A model generated the notes under the pieces. The model worked only from the letters and a program-made list of their open reading frames with translations, did no database searches and was not told where the DNA came from. DNA of 22,931 nt from Chitinispirillales bacterium (GTDB lineage Bacteria > Fibrobacterota > Chitinivibrionia > Chitinivibrionales > Chitinivibrionaceae): positions 1 through 22,931 of the forward strand of contig JAIRUI010000067.1 in assembly GCA_031254455.1 (NCBI GenBank), in the 5' to 3' direction. Position 1 is the first letter of the stretch; each line of letters begins with the position of its first letter. Shown one piece after another: positions 1 through 8,290 of the stretch. The position numbers and the translations under genes were made by a program.

Positions 1-409
1 CAAACGTTATCCGCTTGCGATTCGCTTATCGGGAAAAATAAATTCGATTTTTAACGACACGACGCTTCAAAAACCGCAAAATCAAGAAATTCTTCTTTCA
101 ACGACAAGCGGCTCGGTTATAGTTGTAGGAAACGCTGATTTCGCTACCCAGGAAGCAGGCGGAATAGTCAATATGCCGCTGATACAAAACCTAACCGACT
201 GGCTTTCACTTGACGAAAATCTAATAGGGGTTCGTTCCAGAAATATGATCGACCGCTCACTGAAAAACATTACAATGAAAACAGATTCGGACAATTCCGG
301 ACTTAGATACAGAATTTTTAACATTATTGCGATGCCGATTATCTTAATAATCTTTGGAATTTTGATATTCTTTCATCGCCGACGCCAACAATACAACGGA
401 GGAAAATAA
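1..409 (+). CDS. GldG-like ABC transporter component, C-terminal part (partial)
   Basis: The reading frame is open from base 2 to the TAA at 407-409, so only about the last 135 residues are present and the start lies outside the window. The visible part holds a segment with residues VVGNADFATQ, then MPLIQNLTDWLS, and ends with one strong membrane span (IIAMPIILIIFGILIFF) followed by a basic tail (HRRRQQ). That end, a periplasmic GldG/IFT52-like domain closed by a C-terminal anchor, is what GldG-family auxiliary subunits of ABC-2 transporters look like. The next gene is a DUF4340 protein, the usual partner of GldG-like genes outside Bacteroidetes. The substrate is unknown. The family call is from recognition, not from a search. 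Confidence 0.72.
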   Translation, partial: KRYPLAIRLSGKINSIFNDTTLQKPQNQEILLSTTSGSVIVVGNADFATQEAGGIVNMPLIQNLTDWLSLDENLIGVRSRNMIDRSLKNITMKTDSDNSGLRYRIFNIIAMPIILIIFGILIFFHRRRQQYNGGK

Positions 410-411
410 TT

Positions 412-1434
412 ATGATCACCGCAAAAAAAACTTTGTATTCGGGAATTTTGCTTGTTCTCGTCATTGCGGCAATGATTTTGTCGAACGCGCTTCAAAACTC
501 AAGCGTGAAAAAAAACGAAGCGCCTTTTTATCCCAGATTTGCAGAAAATTTTGGAAAAATTATTCTTGAAAAAGGTAACGAAACCGTGATTCTTTCAAAA
601 GAAGATAATTTATGGCTTGCGGCGTTCGAACTAAATCCTAAAATCAAATATAGCGCCGATTCCGTAAAAGTTATCAGCATCGTAAATAAAATCGCAGAAA
701 TGAAACGCGATGTTTTTGTGGGAACAAACAAAGCAAACGACGCGGAATACGGATTAACGGGTGATTCGGCGTTTATCGTGAAAATTTTCAATAAGCAAAA
801 TATGCAAATCGGAAATTTTGTGCTTGGGAAAAAGTCGGAAAATTGGCGTTTTAATTATTTCCGCGAAAATAACAGCGACAAAATTTACCTTGTCGGCGGC
901 GGAATCGGTTTTGCGTTCAAAACTGACATAAACGAATGGCGCAATAAGGTTTTGTTTGAATTTAAGCCGGAAAATATCTCAGAAATAACCGCCGAGTATC
1001 CTGATGAAGTTTTCAATATCAAAAAAGACGATGCGAAGAAGTGGGTTTTGAACGGAAAGTTTGATGCGAATACGGATTCCATCGTGAAATTTCTTAAAGA
1101 TGTTACTGAACTTGACGCAGGCGATTGGGATTACACTTATTCGATTCCCGATGAAATTTCCGGTTTGGTAAATCCGTCGCAAAAATACACGATTTCGCAA
1201 AATGACGGCAAAGAATATACCTTACTTGTCGGAAACATTGACGGCGACCGTCCTCGTTACTTTGTGCGTGCAAACAACGGTGAGCAGATTGCGTATATTT
1301 TCAAATCACAGGCGCAGCGTCTTATATTGAGCAGGGAAAGAATAACCAACACCAACGAACAAAGCGAAGAGATAATGAAAAAAATGCTCGAAGAGTATCA
1401 GGCAAAACAACAGGTTAAACAAAACGGAATCTGA
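412..1434 (+). CDS. DUF4340 domain protein, membrane anchored
   Basis: 340 residues. A single N-terminal membrane span at about residues 9-27 (SGILLVLVIAAMILSNAL) is followed by a long soluble region that should face the periplasm. Its repeated beta-rich pattern includes WRFNYFRENNSDKIYLV, then DINEWRNKVLFEF, then a second half containing DFNANTDS-like and RPRYFVRANNGEQ segments. The order phosphorylation-free beta repeats after an anchor, with an R(N)KVLF(E)F motif, is typical of DUF4340 proteins. The ATG at 412 has GGAGG at 398-402, nine bases upstream, and lies 2 bases after the stop of the GldG-like gene, so the two are co-translated. Known neighbours of this family suggest an accessory subunit of the same ABC exporter. 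Biochemical function is not established. Confidence 0.8.
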   Translation: MITAKKTLYSGILLVLVIAAMILSNALQNSSVKKNEAPFYPRFAENFGKIILEKGNETVILSKEDNLWLAAFELNPKIKYSADSVKVISIVNKIAEMKRDVFVGTNKANDAEYGLTGDSAFIVKIFNKQNMQIGNFVLGKKSENWRFNYFRENNSDKIYLVGGGIGFAFKTDINEWRNKVLFEFKPENISEITAEYPDEVFNIKKDDAKKWVLNGKFDANTDSIVKFLKDVTELDAGDWDYTYSIPDEISGLVNPSQKYTISQNDGKEYTLLVGNIDGDRPRYFVRANNGEQIAYIFKSQAQRLILSRERITNTNEQSEEIMKKMLEEYQAKQQVKQNGI

Positions 1435-1462
1435 CAACAAAAAAGCGATTCGTGCGTGGGTA

Positions 1463-2698
1463 TTGTACGATTGGGCGGATTCGGCGTTCGCCCTTTGCGT
1501 TCTTTCGGCATTTTTCCCAATACTTCTAAAGAATTACTATCTTCCACCGGAATTATCAGCGTTTTCGACAACAAAATTAGGCTTTGCAAACGGAATCTCC
1601 GGATTTACTGCGGCTCTGCTCTGCCCTATTTTCGCCGCTATCATCGCACAAAAAGATACTCGGAAAAATGCGCTTACAATATTTTCAATTTTGGGCGCCG
1701 CGGCGACAATTCTTTTATATTTTGTGCAAACGGGACAACATTTTTTTGCTTTGCTTTTATTTATCGTCGCCAATATTTTTTATCGTCTGTCGATTATGTG
1801 CCACGATTCGCTTTTGCCGGCGGTAGCGCTCCCCAAAAACCGCCATCGCGTTTCTGCAATAGGTTTCTCTGCCGGATATTTGGGATGCGGACTTGTATTC
1901 GCTGTAAATATTTTTATGGTGTCAAATCCATCGGCATTCGGAATATCAAACTCGCTTGACGCTTCAAAAATAAGTATTTTAACGGCGGGATTATGGTGGA
2001 TAATTTTTGCATCGCCTCTATACTTTGCAAAAATTCATGCAAATCCGCGCCTAAACAATAAAGAAAAATCTTTTGTCCACTCTTTTATTTCCGACCTGAA
2101 AGAAACATTTGTATTTGCATGGAAATCTCCGCAAATCCGATTCTTTTTAATTGCATACTGGTTTTACATAGACGGCGTTCATTCGTTTGTGATGATGGCG
2201 GTAGATTACGGTTTATCGCTAAATTTTTCGCCAAAAACGCTTATGATTTCGCTTTTATGCGTACAAATAACCGCATTTCCGTTTGCTATCTTAGCCGGAC
2301 TTTCGGCAAATAAATTCGGTGCAAAAAAAATTCTGCTCATTTCAATATTGATTTATGTTTTGATTACTCTCGGGGCGGCTTGGATAATTAAAAAAGAATG
2401 GCAGTTTACACTTTTCGCTATTATGACCGGACTTGTACAAGGAGGGATTCAATCGGTATCCCGTTCTTATTTTTCGCTGATTATCCCAAAAGATAAAGAT
2501 ACGGAATTATTCGGATTATTCAATACGCTCGGAAGATTTGCCGTAGCGGCAGGTCCGATTTTGATCGCAGGAAGTATTATTTTATCTCAAAAAATGGGGT
2601 TTACGGGGAATATACCGCAAAGAATAGGAATTTCATCGTTGATTTTACCGTTTGCAATCGGATTCTTCCTTTTATGCAAAGTTAGAAGCGATTCGTAA
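1463..2698 (+). CDS. UMF1-type MFS transporter (start codon uncertain)
   Basis: About 411 residues with roughly twelve hydrophobic spans and the motif LYDWADSAFA at the very start, characteristic of the UMF1/Atg22-like branch of the major facilitator superfamily. The second half has the family-like stretch MTGLVQGGIQSVSRSYFSLIIP. The substrate is unknown; members are usually annotated as efflux or amino-acid-related permeases. The coordinates use TTG at 1463 because it is the first accepted start codon in frame. However, the family normally begins a few residues earlier (KKAIRAW before LYDWA). Those codons are present upstream (1439-1462) but no ATG, GTG or TTG precedes them before the in-frame stop at 1376. 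No good ribosome site precedes the TTG. The gene follows DUF4340 by 28 bases and may depend on translational coupling. Confidence 0.82.
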   Translation: MYDWADSAFALCVLSAFFPILLKNYYLPPELSAFSTTKLGFANGISGFTAALLCPIFAAIIAQKDTRKNALTIFSILGAAATILLYFVQTGQHFFALLLFIVANIFYRLSIMCHDSLLPAVALPKNRHRVSAIGFSAGYLGCGLVFAVNIFMVSNPSAFGISNSLDASKISILTAGLWWIIFASPLYFAKIHANPRLNNKEKSFVHSFISDLKETFVFAWKSPQIRFFLIAYWFYIDGVHSFVMMAVDYGLSLNFSPKTLMISLLCVQITAFPFAILAGLSANKFGAKKILLISILIYVLITLGAAWIIKKEWQFTLFAIMTGLVQGGIQSVSRSYFSLIIPKDKDTELFGLFNTLGRFAVAAGPILIAGSIILSQKMGFTGNIPQRIGISSLILPFAIGFFLLCKVRSDS

Positions 2699-2928
2699 AA
2701 CAGGTTTAAATAATGTTCTAACTTTTGTAAATCAATAAGATTTTTATTTCACATTTTTTGTTTGGCAAATAGTTTTTTAGATAAAAATTTGAGAGTTTTC
2801 ACTATTATTTGTTTTGGAGTAAGGATATTTGAGAAAATGAAGTGCACCTTATTTTTTCTTAATGACACTAGGTTTGAATTTGCAAACAATGTAGCTAAAA
2901 TTGTTAAATTTAAATTAAAGGGTGTTTA

Positions 2929-3846
2929 ATGAAAAATTTATGTTTCTATTTTATCTGTTGTATTGCGGTTTGCGTACTTGTTGGGTGTTCATATCCAGCA
3001 GCGTCAGTTAAAGTTATGAGGAGTAACGATTTGCTAAGCAAGGAGTTTGAGCCGTCTATCTATGCAATTCCAACCGTCGCCGATTTGGAAGTTGACGAGG
3101 AAAAAGTTATGGGACAGGCAAGCGGTTTATATTCCGAAATTTCAGGCGTGAAAAAAGAAGCGATTACTAACGCGCTTGGTCAAGACACCCCGTCGGTCGA
3201 TAAACCGGACGTGCTTGTCGGAACGAACTTTTTTTACGAAATATCCGGCGATTCACTTAAATCGGTTAAAATTACTGTGATGGGTTATCCGGCGCGCTAT
3301 GTAAATTTTCGTCCGGCGACCGAAAGTGATACAGTTTTTTTAAATTTTCATTCGTTTACACAAAAAGACAACGGATTTTATTCAGGATCCACACCGTCAT
3401 TACTTAACCCAAAATCGTTTTACTTCTCGGCTAAATTTCAGGCAACGCCTCCGTTTTCAGGAGCGGGTGGAAATATTGAATTGGGGTCTATTAAAAACAA
3501 TTTTTTCTTCAGCGGCGATTTTGGCGGCGGAGCCAAAAATTTTGGCGGCGGATTTTCTTTTGGCGGACGAATACAACCTTCTTTCTGGCTTCAAATAATA
3601 CCCGGCGGCACGTTAGGATTTTGGACGCTTTTTGAAGAAGAGTATAGATATGGTTACAATTATGGTACCAATTATGGTTACAGCTATTACGATTGGGATA
3701 CATATTTCGCTTGGGGAGGTCCGTTTATAAAACTGCTTTTTGGAAAAAATAAACTTTGGGGAGAAGTCTCATATCGGCTTATTTTTGGAATGAGAGTCGC
3801 AAACCAAGCAATGTTCGGATTTACTTATGCGCCGTCGAAAAAATAG
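2929..3846 (+). CDS. Predicted outer-membrane lipoprotein, unknown function
   Basis: 305 residues. A hydrophobic N-terminus ends in the lipobox LVGC with the modified cysteine at residue 20, so export and lipidation are well supported. Residues 45-130 contain TVADLEVDEEKV, DVLVGTNFFYEI and VMGYPARYVNFRPA. I recall this pattern (VADL-V, then DVLV--F, then V-GYPA-Y-NFR) from lipoproteins of FCB-group bacteria, without a known function. The second half is glycine- and aromatic-rich with alternating strands, plus a Tyr-dense stretch at residues 239-260, and ends in strand-like segments (GEVSYRLIFGMRV, AMFGFTYAPSKK), suggesting a beta structure at the outer membrane. ATG 2929 has AAAGGG at 2917-2922. 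It stands alone: 230 bases of A/T-rich DNA without a clear signal lie upstream, and tRNA-Gly follows 37 bases downstream. Confidence 0.75.
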   Translation: MKNLCFYFICCIAVCVLVGCSYPAASVKVMRSNDLLSKEFEPSIYAIPTVADLEVDEEKVMGQASGLYSEISGVKKEAITNALGQDTPSVDKPDVLVGTNFFYEISGDSLKSVKITVMGYPARYVNFRPATESDTVFLNFHSFTQKDNGFYSGSTPSLLNPKSFYFSAKFQATPPFSGAGGNIELGSIKNNFFFSGDFGGGAKNFGGGFSFGGRIQPSFWLQIIPGGTLGFWTLFEEEYRYGYNYGTNYGYSYYDWDTYFAWGGPFIKLLFGKNKLWGEVSYRLIFGMRVANQAMFGFTYAPSKK

Positions 3847-3883
3847 GTAATAATGGCGAGTAGTATTTTATCTTGAATTTTGA

Positions 3884-3958
3884 GCGGGAATAACTCAGCG
3901 GTAGAGTGTCACCTTCCCAAGGTGAAGGTCGCGGGTTCAAATCCCGTTTCCCGCTCCA
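3884..3958 (+). tRNA. tRNA-Gly (anticodon CCC)
   Basis: Full cloverleaf: acceptor GCGGGAA (3884-3890) pairs with TTCCCGC. D arm is ACTC/GAGT. The anticodon stem is TCACC/GGTGA with loop TTCCCAA, giving anticodon CCC at 3916-3918. The T arm is GCGGG-TTCAAAT-CCCGT, discriminator T, and an encoded CCA at 3956-3958. It reads GGG codons. Its 3' two-thirds lie antisense to the end of the PHP-domain gene. Confidence 0.97.
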
Positions 3959-5522
3959 AATAAACAGCGCTAGTAACAGCAAACGTCTCTTTTCTGTCGC
4001 TCTCACAAGTCGCTTGCGCCCGTAAATAATCGCAATTTTTTAATAAATTATGAGAAATTTCTTGACAGTAAAAATACTTCTCATCGGATAAATTCACCAA
4101 AACACAATTTTCTTTTTTTTGTTTATAATCGCCAAGAAATAATCTTATTTGTTTGATTTTTCCAAATTCTTCGCTGCTTTTTATTAGCAATTTCAAAGCG
4201 ATTTTGTTGTCAAGAATTTCGTTTGAAATTACGCTTTCCCCATTTGCTTGAATATCGATAAACGCACCGGTTGTTATAAATGTACGTCCGGTTTTTATCG
4301 CATCTAACAACTGTTGATTATTATAGATTCCGGTTCTCGCTTTACCAAAACATCGCTCGAAATTTTCTTCGATAAAGACAAATGGAACACTCGTCGCCCG
4401 ATAACGGTTGAAGTCGCCGTGTGAATCGTTGCCTGCGACAAGCGGAATTTTCTTGCCGTAAAGCAGAAGATTTACCCACAATTTTTTTGCAATACGCCAA
4501 CTTTTGTCAAAATTCCCGTTTATAGCCTGAAACGCGGTAATTTGCATATTTTCAAAGTCACAAAATCGCCAAAAATCCCGTCGCAAAAACAAACGGTGAA
4601 AAAAATTCGGTCTTTCACCCGCATGTGCCGCAAATACTATCGCACCGTCGTCAAGCGCAGAGTTTATAGCCTGTTCCATTGTCGGCTCGAATGACCGTTT
4701 GTAATTTTTTCTTGCGCCGTCAGCAGTTCCCGCAATGAATTTTTTATTTCCTACAGCCGCCAAATGTACCGCTCCTCCACCGTTTCGCATAACCGAAATT
4801 TCCTCTCCAAAAAACGCTTCGACTGAGTATTTACACAAAGATTCTTCTTGTAATTCTTTCCATTGCGTCAAATTTTCATCTTTTTCCAAATAATTTTGCG
4901 GCTTGCAAGAAATGTCGTAAGAATGATCGGTAATTGCGATGCCGTCAAGCCCGCAAAAATCAGCGCAATCGGCTATAAATTCTACCGGCGCGCCAAATTC
5001 TATATGGTCGTTTGTGTGTGACGAGTGACTGTGCAAATCATAAAAATTCGCAGGGTTTTCTTGGTCGTTAGGATAATTTTCTTTCGCTATAAACACGGAA
5101 AACGGAAATTTACTCGTCGTATTTATGTTATCTACCGCCGCGATTTTCGACTTTTTGCCGATTTTATATTTTAGTTTCGGGTAAATAAACAGATTTTCAT
5201 CGTTCAAATCTTTCGGTTTGGAAATAATAAAACGAAAACCGAGTAAATCGTATTTTTCATAAATCTTATGATTTTCAACGTCGCAAAAAGAGTATTTTTC
5301 TATGATTTTTCCTTTGCAAACCGCCTGAATTTCTACAGATTCTGCAAAAAAATCATAATTTTTGAAATCTTTAACAAAAAGATACAGCGGAATTTCGTTT
5401 TTTTTAGGTGAAATTCGCGGCGGACAGTCAAAAATAATTTCCGGTTCTTTTTTGTGCAGAAACGACGGCTGCAGATTAAAAAACTTAAAATGTGTTTCCG
5501 TATATAAAAAAAATTCAAACAT
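3909..5522 (-). CDS. PHP-domain metal-dependent phosphoesterase-like protein
   Basis: 537 residues. Residues 1-155 are an unassigned beta-rich domain. The PHP fold starts at residue 161 with DLHSHSSHTNDH (His164, His166), then ITDHS (His200), GEEISV (Glu240), AAHAGERP (His300) and AGNDSHGD (Asp366, His368). These are the metal-binding residues expected for this superfamily; the layout resembles DUF3604-type PHP proteins. The substrate is unknown and could be a phosphoester. No signal peptide is visible. ATG at 5520-5522 is preceded on its strand by AGGGGGA at good spacing. The stop (3909-3911) lies inside the antisense of tRNA-Gly, so the last 16 codons (ending ETGFEPATFTLGR) are the well-known antisense-tRNA peptide and probably not functional. 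No terminator is visible between the two genes. Confidence 0.85.
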   Translation of the reverse strand: MFEFFLYTETHFKFFNLQPSFLHKKEPEIIFDCPPRISPKKNEIPLYLFVKDFKNYDFFAESVEIQAVCKGKIIEKYSFCDVENHKIYEKYDLLGFRFIISKPKDLNDENLFIYPKLKYKIGKKSKIAAVDNINTTSKFPFSVFIAKENYPNDQENPANFYDLHSHSSHTNDHIEFGAPVEFIADCADFCGLDGIAITDHSYDISCKPQNYLEKDENLTQWKELQEESLCKYSVEAFFGEEISVMRNGGGAVHLAAVGNKKFIAGTADGARKNYKRSFEPTMEQAINSALDDGAIVFAAHAGERPNFFHRLFLRRDFWRFCDFENMQITAFQAINGNFDKSWRIAKKLWVNLLLYGKKIPLVAGNDSHGDFNRYRATSVPFVFIEENFERCFGKARTGIYNNQQLLDAIKTGRTFITTGAFIDIQANGESVISNEILDNKIALKLLIKSSEEFGKIKQIRLFLGDYKQKKENCVLVNLSDEKYFYCQEISHNLLKNCDYLRAQATCESDRKETFAVTSAVYLERETGFEPATFTLGR

Positions 5523-5612
5523 ATTTTCCCCCTAATTGAGCAAAAATAGTTTTTATTAGCGTATAACTTTCGGCTTTTCAAAAATTTCGCCGCTTTTCTT
5601 TTTCTTCAAACA

Positions 5613-5644
5613 AAAGGCAGAATGTATTTCTACAATCTGCCTTT
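5613..5644 (-). terminator. Rho-independent terminator after the surface-protein operon
   Basis: AAAGGCAGA (5613-5621) pairs perfectly with TCTGCCTTT (5636-5644). Inside, TGTA/TACA closes a four-base loop after an A-A mismatch. On the - strand the stem is followed by TTTTGTTTG. It lies 30 bases after the stop of the 871-residue protein. Confidence 0.8.
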
Positions 5645-5673
5645 CAGAAAAAAATCTGCGGATGATGATTTCT

Positions 5674-8289
5674 TTATCTCCTGATTCCCAACTTCGCCGA
5701 ATACATATATGTCTTTCCACTCACGCCTTTCACCTCGGCGACTACCAAATACGTTCCGTTTGCAACAAACCGTCCTGCGCTATTCGTCAAATCCCAAGGC
5801 GCTTCGGCTCCGCTCTGTGTCCGGTTGCTGAGCGTAGTCGAAACAAACACAACATTACCAATCGCGTCGTAGATAGCGATTTTCGCCTCGATAACCTTTT
5901 CTTTATTTGGAAGAACGATTGTCATTTCCGCAATATCCGAAATTATGCTATTTTCAAACAGTATTCCGTGTTTTTTGTCGGATTTTTTAATGTCGCTTAT
6001 CGGCGTTCCACCGATATTTTCAACTATCTTGAAACTCACGTATTTTAAGCCCGTATATCCGCCGCTTGGTATTCCTTCTATCATTGCAAGCGCGGAACTA
6101 CCTGCCGCGATGTTGTTTGAATATGAAAGCGAGTAATGCGTTCCAGCCGTTAAGGTCGTCTCGCCGTCTTTTACCGTAACCGCCGGAGTAATTGCGTCGC
6201 CTGTGTATTTCTGGTCGGGAATCGGCGAAACCGTCAAATTATCTACGGATTTTGGGTCGCCCGTGACAATTAACGCCAAACCGACATTATCGTAAGAAAG
6301 ATTGTAATTGCTTGCCGACACAAGCCCGGTCAACGTTATCGGATAAATTCCGACAGGAGAAGTTCCTTTTACGTAACTGCAATTTACAACAGTCGTTCCC
6401 GTAATTACCGCTTTTGTATCCGTTCCCTGCAAAGCATCGTATGAAAGCAAAAGCGACAGGTCCGGCTTGTTGTCTGAAATCGCAATCGTGGTAATTTTCG
6501 GATTTAACGATATAACCAAATCTCTTTTTGTAATATCGGCAGTTAATGATGCTTCTCGGGGAGCAAAGTTGTAATTACCCACGTCTGCACCTTTTAGTGA
6601 AGGTGAATCAAAAACTAATTTATTTACGCCGACATCTTTGCCTGCAAAAGTTCCTTTTATCGTATCTATTAAAACTTCATCGTCGCCGATAATGCCGTTT
6701 AATACTGCACCTGTTATTGTCGCTGCAGTTGTGCCGTCATAAATTTTGTTTTGCGCGATTGCATTGCTTATAGTCAATCCTTTACGCAGTATTTTGAAAT
6801 TCATAACGTCGCTTCCCGCCATAGCATAAGTTCCCGCTCCCGTAACGGTTACGCTGCCGCCTGTCGAAACATACCGATTTTCACCAAACGAAAGCGTATA
6901 ATCAGTGTTTTGCGTCAAAACCGTTTTGTCGCTTTTCAGACGGACTTTCACGGCAGGTTTAATTTGTTCTCCAAAATAAGGTTGGTTGAAAATATGCGTA
7001 ATTTCAAAGTCGTTATAAGGTATCCAAACATCAGGGACAGGGAAATTTATGAGAATAGGCATCGAATAATCCTCCACCATATTCCAAATGCCGCTAAAAT
7101 CCCAACCAGTAAACGCTGCTCTCTTTTTAAGTTGCTCGGAAGTTAATCCCAAAATCCCTGTCGGAGAACCGCTTCCAGACGCTTTGCTCGCTCCTGCGGA
7201 ATTGTAATATACCGAAGTATTTGTTCCCGAATCCCATCTCCCTGAAATTCCACCTGCGTATAACGATCCGTCTCCTTTTGCAGTAATAGTTCCGCTTGCA
7301 TAGCAATTTGTGATGTTTGAAAGAGTATAATTAGATGCTCCTATCAACCCTCCTGAATAAGAAATAGAAGCGCTGGAAGCTGATATATTTCCTGTCGTAT
7401 AAGAATTACTGACGGCAAATGTTCCATTAGTACTTCCTAACAATCCTCCTGAATAAGAAATAGAAGCGCCAGAAGCGGATATATTTCCTGTTGTGTAAGA
7501 AGTATTGATCGTAAGCGTTCTTGAGTATCCTACTAATCCGCCGGAAGCGGTATTATTAGTTCCGCTTCCGGCGATATTTCCAGCGGTGTAACAACTATTT
7601 ATAGTAAGCGTTGCATTTGCCCATCCTGCCAAACCACCGGAATAAGTGGAAGAACTAACGGTTCCCGTCGTGTAACAATTATTGATGGTAAGCGTTGCAT
7701 CTGTCCATCCTGCCAAACCACCGGAATAAGTAGAATAAGTAGAAGTTTTAGTAGATGCACTAATATTATTCGTTATTTTTACTCCACAATTTTCTATTGT
7801 TTTTGTAGAAGCATAATACCCTACCAATCCCCCCGCAAATGCCCCTGAATTGTTTGTCATTGAGTTTGCCTTTATTCCAGTAACATTAACAATGAGATTT
7901 TTTATTTGTCCGTCTGTTCCAACATAACCAAACAAACCGGCATATTGCCGATTACTTGAACTTGAAACAGACAAACCTGATATTGTTTTTCCATTTCCGT
8001 CAAAAATTCCCAAAAATTTATCTGTAGCATTGCCAATCGGCGTCCAATCATTATTGTCCAAATCAATGTTGGAAGAAAGAATAATTGTTTTCCCCGCAAA
8101 TGTTGTTAATTTGGAAGTTAACAACTGCTGAATTCCCGCCAATTCCTGTCCGTTTGATATGTAAAACGTATTATTTGACGGATTGCTATTATACCAAATT
8201 ATATCGCTTGTCCCATCCCATACCTGCGCCGTTGCCGCCGTTGCAATAGTCGTAATTATAGTCAATGCTTTGAAAATTCCGCCTTTCAT
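5674..8289 (-). CDS. Secreted repeat protein: GLUG-like repeats, YDG/MBG domains, FlgD-like C-terminus
   Basis: 871 residues. A signal peptide (residues 1-21, ending ATAATA before Q22) sends it across the inner membrane. Residues 45-350 are GLUG-type repeats of about 28-32 residues, seen as YSGGLAGW, ASGGLVGY, YSGGLLGS and YAGGISGR, each followed by CYTTGN-like turns; this is a beta-helix-like passenger as in adhesins. Residues 425-500 form an Ig-like unit. Residues 507-590 match a YDG domain (KIYDGTTAATITG), and 590-755 hold two MBG/Ig-like units. The last ~80 residues (IAIYDAIGNVV, then GRFVANGTYLVVAEV) are a FlgD-like Ig domain that often serves as a secretion or anchoring tail in FCB bacteria. 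ATG 8287-8289 lies one base after the preceding gene's stop, with AGGAG inside that gene. Exact ligand unknown; a surface adhesin is the most likely role. Confidence 0.85.
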   Translation of the reverse strand: MKGGIFKALTIITTIATAATAQVWDGTSDIIWYNSNPSNNTFYISNGQELAGIQQLLTSKLTTFAGKTIILSSNIDLDNNDWTPIGNATDKFLGIFDGNGKTISGLSVSSSSNRQYAGLFGYVGTDGQIKNLIVNVTGIKANSMTNNSGAFAGGLVGYYASTKTIENCGVKITNNISASTKTSTYSTYSGGLAGWTDATLTINNCYTTGTVSSSTYSGGLAGWANATLTINSCYTAGNIAGSGTNNTASGGLVGYSRTLTINTSYTTGNISASGASISYSGGLLGSTNGTFAVSNSYTTGNISASSASISYSGGLIGASNYTLSNITNCYASGTITAKGDGSLYAGGISGRWDSGTNTSVYYNSAGASKASGSGSPTGILGLTSEQLKKRAAFTGWDFSGIWNMVEDYSMPILINFPVPDVWIPYNDFEITHIFNQPYFGEQIKPAVKVRLKSDKTVLTQNTDYTLSFGENRYVSTGGSVTVTGAGTYAMAGSDVMNFKILRKGLTISNAIAQNKIYDGTTAATITGAVLNGIIGDDEVLIDTIKGTFAGKDVGVNKLVFDSPSLKGADVGNYNFAPREASLTADITKRDLVISLNPKITTIAISDNKPDLSLLLSYDALQGTDTKAVITGTTVVNCSYVKGTSPVGIYPITLTGLVSASNYNLSYDNVGLALIVTGDPKSVDNLTVSPIPDQKYTGDAITPAVTVKDGETTLTAGTHYSLSYSNNIAAGSSALAMIEGIPSGGYTGLKYVSFKIVENIGGTPISDIKKSDKKHGILFENSIISDIAEMTIVLPNKEKVIEAKIAIYDAIGNVVFVSTTLSNRTQSGAEAPWDLTNSAGRFVANGTYLVVAEVKGVSGKTYMYSAKLGIRR
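7345..7500 (-). repeat. Near-identical 60-base repeat pair in the GLUG region
   Basis: 7345-7404 and 7441-7500 agree at 54 of 60 bases by direct comparison and lie 96 bases (32 codons) apart. They encode successive GNISAS-ASISYSGGL units, so this is a recent in-frame duplication within the surface protein gene. Confidence 0.85.
7586..7731 (-). repeat. Second near-identical 62-base repeat pair in the GLUG region
   Basis: 7586-7647 and 7670-7731 agree at 57 of 62 bases and are offset by 84 bases (28 codons). They encode the units around TYSGGLAGW--ATLTIN-CYT. The period differs from the other pair, as expected for independent duplications. Confidence 0.85.
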
Positions 8290-8290
8290 C

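Noticed and set aside
1456..1959. Long + frame rich in Arg, Phe and Cys overlapping the MFS gene
   Set aside because: Shadow frame; the other frame carries conserved transporter motifs.
3821..4006. A - strand frame with a KRDLNPRPSPWEGDTLPLSY-type peptide
   Set aside because: This is the usual antisense translation of a tRNA; it overlaps tRNA-Gly.
7300..7760. CRISPR-like regular repeats
   Set aside because: The repeats are coding, diverged, of unequal period (84 and 96 bases), and translate to GLUG units.
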